A DNA stretch of 26,218 bases, taken from positions 1 through 26,218 of the forward strand of contig FR878777.1 of NCBI GenBank assembly GCA_000434395.1, given 5' to 3'. A program made the translations under genes and the position numbers. How positions within the stretch are numbered: the first letter of the stretch is position 1; each line of letters starts with the position of its first letter. The stretch comes from Clostridium sp. CAG:568 (GTDB lineage: Bacteria; Bacillota_I; Bacilli_A; RFN20; CAG-288). Of the stretch, positions 1 through 5,263 are shown piece by piece. The notes under the pieces are model-generated. The model saw only the letters and a program-made list of their open reading frames with translations, was not told the origin of the DNA and did no database searches.

Positions 1-54
1 TTTTTTTATCGACCTGCAAATATGATGGGTGGAGTCCCTTATATCACTGATTGA
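1..54 (+). CDS. C-terminal end of an upstream gene (partial)
   Basis: An open frame runs from the window edge to a TGA at 52-54 and gives a tail reading RPANMMGGVPYITD. It is placed directly before a good intrinsic terminator (56-86), which is what the 3' end of a real gene would look like. I do not recognise the product; only 17 codons are visible, so the frame could also be chance. Confidence 0.4.
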   Translation, partial: FFYRPANMMGGVPYITD

Positions 55-55
55 A

Positions 56-86
56 ATGTTGTTATTTTAAACAACATCTTTTTTTT
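56..86 (+). terminator. Rho-independent terminator of the upstream gene
   Basis: A perfect 8-bp stem (ATGTTGTT at 56-63, AACAACAT at 70-77) with a 6-nt loop is followed by CTTTTTTTT. It starts 1 nt after the stop codon of the partial upstream frame. Confidence 0.75.
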
Positions 87-97
87 AGCCATATTAA

Positions 98-508
98 TTT
101 AGATTAGAAATAAAATGCTACAGATGCCTTGGCAAGTACGACAAAAGTGTGAACTGCTCCAATATTAAGCTTTTTGAAAAACAGTTAGATGAGATCTATC
201 ATGCGGCAGTACTTCAACTTTTAGTACTTTATAAAGAAGAGCTTGTTGACTATTTCAATATAATGATTCCAAAAGCTATAGACGGCAAGCACAAGTCGAA
301 TAAAGTTATAAAATTGTTAGCCAATATGGACACGTTTGCTCAAAGTGATTATGAGTATGATTCTCTCCACACCCTTATAAAGAAGATAGTTGTTTTCCCT
401 AAAAAAGCATTTGAATTCACTATGCTTGATGAGAGCATCATTAAGATAACAATACCAAGATACAGACTCGTTGACCATTACGGACGAAAGAAAACCTCAG
501 GCAGCTAA
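98..508 (+). pseudogene. Serine site-specific recombinase, C-terminal remnant
   Basis: The frame is open from 98 (TAA at 95-97) to TAA at 506-508. The first usable start is a GTG at 149, but the frame upstream of it already looks like protein. It reads KCYRCLGKYDKSVNCSN, which resembles the end of the zinc beta-ribbon found in large serine recombinases (paired Cys, aromatic-x-C-x-GKY, then a last Cys). This is followed by a helical stretch (about 30 residues, KQLDEIYHAAVLQLL) and by the closing beta segment LIKKIVVFPKKAFEFTM with ITIP, similar in style to the end of that family. The resolvase catalytic domain and the Recombinase domain are absent, and a terminator and an unrelated gene end lie where they should be. 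I infer a decayed recombinase left by a lost mobile element. It has no start with a convincing ribosome binding site. Confidence 0.6.
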
Positions 509-527
509 CACCTGAGGCTTTTTTTTT
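495..527 (+). terminator. Bidirectional intrinsic terminator
   Basis: CCTCAGG (495-501) and CCTGAGG (511-517) form a 7-bp stem with a 9-nt loop that contains the recombinase remnant's TAA. CTTTTTTTTT follows on the plus strand. Read on the minus strand, the stem is followed by TTTTCTTTC, so it can also end the converging AlbA_2 gene. Confidence 0.8.
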
Positions 528-528
528 A

Positions 529-1851
529 CTATTTCTTTATTTCCCAATGTCCACCTTTATCAGGTCCCACTCTTACTATTTTTTCACTAGACTCAATAAC
601 CCTTGCAACTGTTCTTCTAGTTTTTCCAATGATTTTGGAAAGTTCAGTGGTAGAAATGTTTGGATTTTTTCTGATGGCAGAAATTATTTTTTCTTCATCT
701 GTCATGCTTTTTTCTGTGACATTTTCTGTGACATCTGGTTTTAAATAGCTATTCAAATCATAACTAAATGGAATTGTCACTCTTAGGAAATTATCCAAGA
801 AAGTAAATGCTTCCTTTCCATATCTATCTACAATCATAGAAACACCATGACCTGTTTGTTCTATAAGGCCAAGTTTAATAAATATCTTAGCTAAGGATTC
901 ATTTACTGGCTTACTGATTCCACCAAAGAAATCGTCCTTGGTCATATTTGATGGCAATCCGCCTGTAGATATGATTTCAAGCCTATTGTTGAAGATATAA
1001 ATTGCAGGAGGCGTTCCATCCACCCAATCGTTGTGAAGGCAGGCATTGTACCAAGCTTCTCTGAATGCGCCTTTATCAAAAAGAGGTACATCTTCTCTAT
1101 ATCCGTTCTCATGGAAGACAGTCTTTGTTTGATTCACAACCTCCGCACAGAAATTTTGAGCATTTTTCATGGCAGCAATCAAACATTGGTAGCCATATTC
1201 GTTTCTAAGCAATATCTTGGTTCCTTTGTCATTACCTTCAAATCTTACAACTTTAATTGAAAATCTATTCTCATCAGCCAAAAGCTCAGCTTGGATGTTG
1301 TAATTTCCATCCTCGTCTAGTAATTCTTCATTCTTTAAAAAAGTCGAATCATTGATGGTCAACCCTTCCTGAGTATATAGGAATTTGATCATCTTGAATG
1401 TCAGATCTTTTTTATTTGCTGGAAGATTTGTTATTTTCAAGTCAGCTTTGAAGGACGCTATCATTCTTTTTTGTATTTGCTCGGGTGTCATCCCTCTACT
1501 TGATGTTCCTATTCTTTCAAAACAACCGGCACTGCTCATACCATATTTTTTGATGTAATAAAGCTTGCTACCTTTCCTGATATCAACTCTAACTATTTGT
1601 TTTCCGTCAATAATAGGGGTCTCAATTGAAACAAGACCTCTAGAGCTTGGTTCTATCTGATCAGCAATTATGTTTGAGATGTCCAACGAAGTTTTATCGA
1701 TATCAGCAATGCCTACAACAGTGCCGTCATCTTTTATTCCGACATATACCGATCCATCGCACGTGTTCAAAAAAGCGACAATCTCGTTGATTATCGTCCC
1801 ACTCGTCGGCTTTTCCTTGAATTCTGTGTGCTGGTCTTCTTTTAAAACCAT
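529..1851 (-). CDS. AlbA_2 (Schlafen-type) putative DNA-binding / ATP-binding regulator
   Basis: A 440-aa protein with the architecture often mislabelled RecG-like. An AlbA_2 domain lies at about 1-115, with the hallmarks TEFKEK near residue 9, EIVAFLNTCDGSVYVGIKDDGTVVG and the closing ERIGTSSRGMT. A middle linker follows. A GHKL-like C-terminal ATPase module lies at about 260-365, with FREAWYNACLHNDW, GGLPSNMT and IEQTGHGVSMI. A C-terminal winged helix-turn-helix lies at about 385-440 (EEKIISAIRKNPNISTTELS, RRTVARVI). There is no helicase core, so it is not RecG. The family is thought to act in transcription regulation or nucleic-acid binding; the exact target is unknown. The ATG at 1851 has a clear AGGTGAT ribosome site. 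It ends facing the recombinase remnant. Paired direct repeats lie 130-170 bp upstream. The assignment of the fold is firm and the function is not. Confidence 0.8.
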   Translation of the reverse strand: MVLKEDQHTEFKEKPTSGTIINEIVAFLNTCDGSVYVGIKDDGTVVGIADIDKTSLDISNIIADQIEPSSRGLVSIETPIIDGKQIVRVDIRKGSKLYYIKKYGMSSAGCFERIGTSSRGMTPEQIQKRMIASFKADLKITNLPANKKDLTFKMIKFLYTQEGLTINDSTFLKNEELLDEDGNYNIQAELLADENRFSIKVVRFEGNDKGTKILLRNEYGYQCLIAAMKNAQNFCAEVVNQTKTVFHENGYREDVPLFDKGAFREAWYNACLHNDWVDGTPPAIYIFNNRLEIISTGGLPSNMTKDDFFGGISKPVNESLAKIFIKLGLIEQTGHGVSMIVDRYGKEAFTFLDNFLRVTIPFSYDLNSYLKPDVTENVTEKSMTDEEKIISAIRKNPNISTTELSKIIGKTRRTVARVIESSEKIVRVGPDKGGHWEIKK

Positions 1852-2107
1852 TGTTCATCACCTAATCTTTCTCTTTAAATTTTACCATGGAAAGCCATCA
1901 AAATCTAGAATTCATCGTATATTCAACATAGAAAAAAAAACAAGACGTCACTGCCGATGGCCGAAAAATAAGGGTTAAAGTATATTCGTACTTTTGATAG
2001 TCAGTTCGTGCTTTTGATAAATTACCTGCTTTTAAAACAGACAAAGAAAAAAGGGCTACTTCACCCAAAATTAAGCAATTTATGCCTAAAATAAGCGAAA
2101 TAGTCCT
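1852..2107. other. Intergenic stretch with direct repeats, no gene seen
   Basis: No credible coding region was found on either strand. On the minus strand near 1885 there is a TAAAAT that could be the -10 of the AlbA_2 gene, but no good -35 is present at the right distance. Two near-identical 15-mers and a possible third partial copy occur at 1985-2033 (see the repeat entry). Confidence 0.5.
1985..2019. repeat. Tandemly placed 15-bp direct repeats, 20-bp period
   Basis: TTCGTACTTTTGATA at 1985-1999 and TTCGTGCTTTTGATA at 2005-2019 differ at one base and are offset by exactly 20 bp (about two helical turns). A weaker third match, TGCTTTTAAA, starts at 2027. The first copy also overlaps an imperfect palindrome, AAGTATATTCGTACTT (1978-1993). 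The position upstream of the AlbA_2 gene suggests an operator, but that is inference. Confidence 0.45.
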
Positions 2108-2138
2108 AAAAAAAAGATTGATATTTTTGGTATCAATC
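2108..2138 (-). terminator. Terminator of tRNA-Ala
   Basis: On the minus strand, GATTGATA (2138-2131) and TATCAATC (2123-2116) form an 8-bp stem with a 7-nt loop, followed by eight T (2115-2108). It lies 15-45 nt downstream of the tRNA 3' end. Confidence 0.85.
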
Positions 2139-2152
2139 CTATTGTTTCAATT

Positions 2153-2228
2153 TGGTGGAGCTGACGAGAGTCGAACTCGCTACCCTCTGCGTGCAAAGCA
2201 GATGCTCTCCCAGTTGAGCTACAGCCCC
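2153..2228 (-). tRNA. tRNA-Ala (anticodon TGC)
   Basis: The minus strand starts GGGGCTGTAGCTC and ends CAGCTCC-A-CCA, a 76-nt cloverleaf with CCA encoded. The acceptor stem carries the G3:U70 wobble pair that is the identity mark for alanyl-tRNA synthetase. The anticodon loop reads TTTGCAC, giving anticodon TGC. The T arm reads GCGAGTTCGACTCTCGT, with the usual TTCGA loop. Confidence 0.97.
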
Positions 2229-2246
2229 ATTTGTCGACGGCTATGT

Positions 2247-2252
2247 ATTATA
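2247..2252 (-). promoter_or_regulatory. -10 box of tRNA-Ala
   Basis: On the minus strand a perfect TATAAT lies 18 nt before the mature tRNA 5' end. The -35 region is T-rich without a clear TTGACA, so the box is proposed from its -10 and position only. Confidence 0.5.
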
Positions 2253-2283
2253 TCAAATCTTTTTAAAAAGAAAAGAGTTATTT

Positions 2284-2733
2284 TTATAAAAGTGAAGAAT
2301 ATAGGTTTATGAGGTCTTCTCCTTCAAATTTGGAGCAGAGATTTAAGGCTTCTTTTAAATCCATCCACTTCAAAGAAGTGGATTCACCATCTGTTATCTT
2401 TTCTTTTTGTCCTTTGGTCGGATATGCTAAATAGGCAAATACTATGGTGTGTGCTTTATCTCCGTTAGGCCAGGAGAAGTTGAATCTTTCTATAAAGCCC
2501 AAGTTTTTAACGATATGTACATCTAAGCCTGTCTCTTCTTTAGCTTCTCTAAGAGCTGTTTGTTCAATTGTTTCGTCTAATTCCTGGCATCCACCAGGAA
2601 AAGCATGCATCCCATTGTCTGTTCTTGTCTCTACCAAGACTTTTCCATCTTCTCTTTGAATCAAGATCGAGGCACAGGTAATAAAAATTCTTTCGTGACC
2701 GACCTTGCTTCTTATAAATTTGATGTAATCCAT
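2284..2733 (-). CDS. NUDIX hydrolase
   Basis: A 149-aa single-domain NUDIX pyrophosphohydrolase. The Nudix box starts at about residue 47 and contains GGCQELDETIEQ and then REAKEETGL, matching G-x5-E-x7-RE-x2-EE-x-G with all metal-binding glutamates present. The family hydrolyses nucleoside diphosphates linked to another group; the substrate cannot be told from the sequence. ATG at 2733 follows GAGGATG as ribosome site and lies 2 nt after the mtaB stop, so the two are translationally coupled as the last gene of a three-gene minus-strand operon. Its length is normal for the family and it is a different subfamily from the second NUDIX protein at 25364. Confidence 0.9.
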   Translation of the reverse strand: MDYIKFIRSKVGHERIFITCASILIQREDGKVLVETRTDNGMHAFPGGCQELDETIEQTALREAKEETGLDVHIVKNLGFIERFNFSWPNGDKAHTIVFAYLAYPTKGQKEKITDGESTSLKWMDLKEALNLCSKFEGEDLINLYSSLL

Positions 2734-2735
2734 AT

Positions 2736-4010
2736 TTACATCCTCACTTTCATGAAGACATTCTTTAAGTTTTCATCACTTTTTATCTTATAAAGAACGT
2801 AGTCTTCAGTATATCCTTGCCAATATCCATTTTTATCCTTAGATTCAAAAAGAACGGTTCTCTCCTGTCCTTTTATAGATTCCTTGTATTTCTCGGCTTC
2901 TTCGTTTGACAATGCTATTAATCTTTTTGCTCTATCATGAGCTATATTTCCATTTATTTGATTCTTCATCTTTCCTGCTGGTGTGAATGGACGAGGAGAA
3001 TATGGAAAGACATGAATCTTCATAAATTCGACTTCTTTGCATATGTCATATGTGTTTTGGAAATCTTCCTCGGATTCACCAGGGAATCCCACGATTACAT
3101 CGGTAGATAAGGCTAGGTTAGGGATTTTTTCCTTTAATCTTCTCACAGTGTTCATATATAACTTTGAATCGTATCTTCTTCTCATAGCTTTGAGGATTTG
3201 ATCACTTCCAGATTGCAAAGGAAGATGGATATGTGGAACAATTGATTTGGAGTTTTTCATGAATTCCAGGAATTCATCACTTACTCTGGTCGGCTCTATG
3301 GAAGATATTCTAACTCTGCAATCAGTTCCACAGATATCATCTATGTCTTTTAACAATTCGACAAAGTTATATGTCGGATTGTCGGGATCGACATAACAAT
3401 CCGTGTCGATTCCAGTGATGACTATTTCATGGAAATTGTTCCTTACTAATGTTTGTACTTCCCTAAGTATAGATACTCTATTCCTGCATCTGGATTTTCC
3501 TCTCACGAAGGGAATGACACAAAAAGTACAAAATCCATCGCATCCATCCTGAACTTTGACATAGGCCCTACTTTCAGTGTAGAAATTTTGAATTATCAAA
3601 GGCTCATAGAAGAAGGTTCTAGTATTCTTAGCTATTTGGAAATAGTGAAAGTCAGGATCAGATACAGCTTTTTCTATATTTGCTGGTATGTCTATTCTTC
3701 CTTCAGTTCCGACCACTATTTTTATTTGAGGGATTTCCTTGAACTTAGAATATGATAGTTGTGAGAAACAGCCCATTATGACCAGCGTTGCATTAGGATG
3801 ATCTCTGACTATGTCATGGATTCTCGTAAGACATTTTCTTTCGGCTGTAGCTGTTACTGCACAAGTATTTAAAACATATATGGCTGGATTTTCTTCTGTG
3901 TGTATATAACCCATCCTTTCCAATGCTTCTCTCACAGCTTCAGTTTCATAGAAATTGACTTTGCATCCGAAAGTTATCGTTTTAAATGTCTTTTTGGTCA
4001 TCTTTATCAT
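2736..4010 (-). CDS. mtaB: tRNA (N6-threonylcarbamoyladenosine(37)-C2)-methylthiotransferase MtaB
   Basis: A 424-aa radical-SAM methylthiotransferase that converts t6A37 to ms2t6A37 in tRNAs reading ANN codons. The N-terminal UPF0004 domain has its three cluster cysteines in TFGCKVN (C16), LNTCAV (about 51) and IMGCFSQ (about 84). The radical-SAM CxxxCxxC motif is in GCDGFCTFCVIPFVRG at about 155, and a TRAM-like C-terminal region follows about residue 365. The motif NxxE after the first Cys and the CVIPFVRG wording fit MtaB rather than MiaB or RimO. The ATG at 4010 has GAGGAAG upstream and overlaps the preceding gene by 29 nt. A second in-frame ATG three codons on (4001) is an alternative start. 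Confidence 0.93.
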   Translation of the reverse strand: MIKMTKKTFKTITFGCKVNFYETEAVREALERMGYIHTEENPAIYVLNTCAVTATAERKCLTRIHDIVRDHPNATLVIMGCFSQLSYSKFKEIPQIKIVVGTEGRIDIPANIEKAVSDPDFHYFQIAKNTRTFFYEPLIIQNFYTESRAYVKVQDGCDGFCTFCVIPFVRGKSRCRNRVSILREVQTLVRNNFHEIVITGIDTDCYVDPDNPTYNFVELLKDIDDICGTDCRVRISSIEPTRVSDEFLEFMKNSKSIVPHIHLPLQSGSDQILKAMRRRYDSKLYMNTVRRLKEKIPNLALSTDVIVGFPGESEEDFQNTYDICKEVEFMKIHVFPYSPRPFTPAGKMKNQINGNIAHDRAKRLIALSNEEAEKYKESIKGQERTVLFESKDKNGYWQGYTEDYVLYKIKSDENLKNVFMKVRM

Positions 4011-4827
4011 CTTCTTCCTCTATTTCTTTCTTTATTTCCTTTTCAGCCTTTTCCAATGCTTTGTTTTCTTTTCTTTGTGCCTTTATTTCTTCTTGTTTCA
4101 AGTAGCTATACAATTTAAAAGATATGAAACCCAAAGAAAATAATGAATCTATGAATTTTATTTTATCGAATGAATAATAAGTCTCTACTAATTGCCTTAT
4201 TCTATCAAGAAGATGCTTTCTATTTTGAATCTCTAAGAATTGGTCGAAATATGGGATTGCTCTTTCTAATGTTCCCTGATCAGTTACTATATAGATTGTG
4301 TCGACTTCTAAGTCGACAAAGGCCATAGAATCGCCCATTGGGCTTTTCATGACTGGAATCCAATTCGTAAACATCGAATCGAACAATCTATATCCATACT
4401 TTTCAAATGGGTTCTCGTAGAATGATGAAAATGTCTTTTGAGTTCTTAATGCTCTATAAGGAAGATCAGCTAAAGATTTTGTATCTAGGACATAATGTTT
4501 GTTTATGGTCTTAGAAAAGAAAGGCAAAGCAATGTAATCATCGCCATTTTTCATATAAGTCAAATGCTTTAAGTAGGATGGCAATGTAGTCAATCCTGTC
4601 TTCTTAGCTAAAGAAGCTTTGTTTTCCAAGAATTTCTTGTTCATCAAACCTTTGATTATTATGTTTGCTTGAATTACTTCAAAATTAGTTCTAGCTTCTT
4701 GGTAGTGATGAGTTTCTTGAAATAGTGCTAAATAATTAGAATGAAGATCGAAGAATCTTTTAGCTCTGGTGTCTTCGATGTGCTTTGGAATGGCGTAAAA
4801 CAAATAATTGAATAGATTGAACTTCAT
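3982..4827 (-). CDS. Conserved-looking unknown protein, 281 aa
   Basis: Not recognised. It is a soluble protein with no signal peptide. The body (1-235) is mixed alpha/beta with many aromatic residues (for example ENPFEKYGYRLFDSMF, FTNWIPVM, DLEVDTIYIVTDQG). From about residue 240 the chain becomes a highly charged helix of Lys, Glu and Asp that ends EEEDDKDDQKDI, probably a coiled coil or flexible acidic tail. ATG at 4827 follows AAGGGGTG. It is the first gene of the operon with mtaB and the NUDIX gene, and its last 29 nt overlap the mtaB start, so it is probably made together with the tRNA-modification enzyme. The context hints at RNA or translation, but nothing in the sequence proves it. 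Confidence 0.8.
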   Translation of the reverse strand: MKFNLFNYLFYAIPKHIEDTRAKRFFDLHSNYLALFQETHHYQEARTNFEVIQANIIIKGLMNKKFLENKASLAKKTGLTTLPSYLKHLTYMKNGDDYIALPFFSKTINKHYVLDTKSLADLPYRALRTQKTFSSFYENPFEKYGYRLFDSMFTNWIPVMKSPMGDSMAFVDLEVDTIYIVTDQGTLERAIPYFDQFLEIQNRKHLLDRIRQLVETYYSFDKIKFIDSLFSLGFISFKLYSYLKQEEIKAQRKENKALEKAEKEIKKEIEEEDDKDDQKDI

Positions 4828-4880
4828 TAAAGAACACCCCTTATTTAGGTTTCTATTCTATCACGCTTATTTACAAGTTT

Positions 4881-4937
4881 CTCCTGTTTTTTGCTTTTGA
4901 AATAATCCATCACTAATTTTTATAAGAAAAACAGGAG
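4881..4937. repeat. 11-bp perfect inverted repeat around a promoter and Shine-Dalgarno site
   Basis: CTCCTGTTTTT (4881-4891) and AAAAACAGGAG (4927-4937) are exact reverse complements separated by 35 nt. The right arm contains most of the AGGAGG ribosome site of the gene at 4947. A candidate plus-strand promoter (TTGAAA 4897-4902, TATAAG 4921-4926) lies between the arms. Confidence 0.65.
4897..4926 (+). promoter_or_regulatory. Candidate promoter of the 90-aa gene
   Basis: TTGAAA (4897-4902) and TATAAG (4921-4926) are separated by 18 nt. A start near 4933 would give a transcript beginning at the ribosome site. It is enclosed by the 11-bp inverted repeat. Confidence 0.4.
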
Positions 4938-4946
4938 GTCAAATTG

Positions 4947-5219
4947 ATGAAAAAGACTAAAGCTTTACTTAAGATGGAAGAACAAGCACAAGAAACATTG
5001 CTCGATAAAAAGAATTTGGGTTCATGTGCTTGTATCTCAGTAAGAAGGGATTATGGGAATCCCTCATTGCTATCTGTGTTTTTACTTTTGAACATAGCTG
5101 TATTGGAGCATAACCCATTTGCATATAAGGATTTATCCAAAACTTTTTCTTTGATTGGAATGAAGAATATTTCTTTGTTTTTAACTAAGTTTGAAGAGAC
5201 TAAGAGGATAGGTGCCTAA
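4947..5219 (+). CDS. Unknown small protein, 90 aa
   Basis: Not recognised. ATG at 4947 has an ideal AGGAGG 8 nt upstream; the codon before it, TTG at 4944, is not needed. The protein is MKKTKALLKMEEQAQETLLD, then a GSCACISVRR segment with two cysteines, then a hydrophobic helix (SVFLLLNIAVLE) and a basic C-terminal helix. It has no signal peptide and no clear transmembrane span. The strong ribosome site and a promoter flanked by an 11-bp inverted repeat argue that it is a real and regulated gene. It lies 44 nt upstream of the helicase gene on the same strand without an obvious terminator between them. Confidence 0.65.
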   Translation: MKKTKALLKMEEQAQETLLDKKNLGSCACISVRRDYGNPSLLSVFLLLNIAVLEHNPFAYKDLSKTFSLIGMKNISLFLTKFEETKRIGA

Positions 5220-5251
5220 CAATACTTTTACTTAGTATGTGGTCTATGTTG

Positions 5252-5257
5252 TAAAAT
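5252..5257 (+). promoter_or_regulatory. -10 box just before the helicase start
   Basis: TAAAAT ends 6 nt before the GTG start, with TTTACT as a weak -35 about 19 nt upstream. There is no Shine-Dalgarno sequence before the GTG, so a transcript starting at or next to the start codon (leaderless) is possible. Confidence 0.35.
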
Positions 5258-5263
5258 AGAAAT

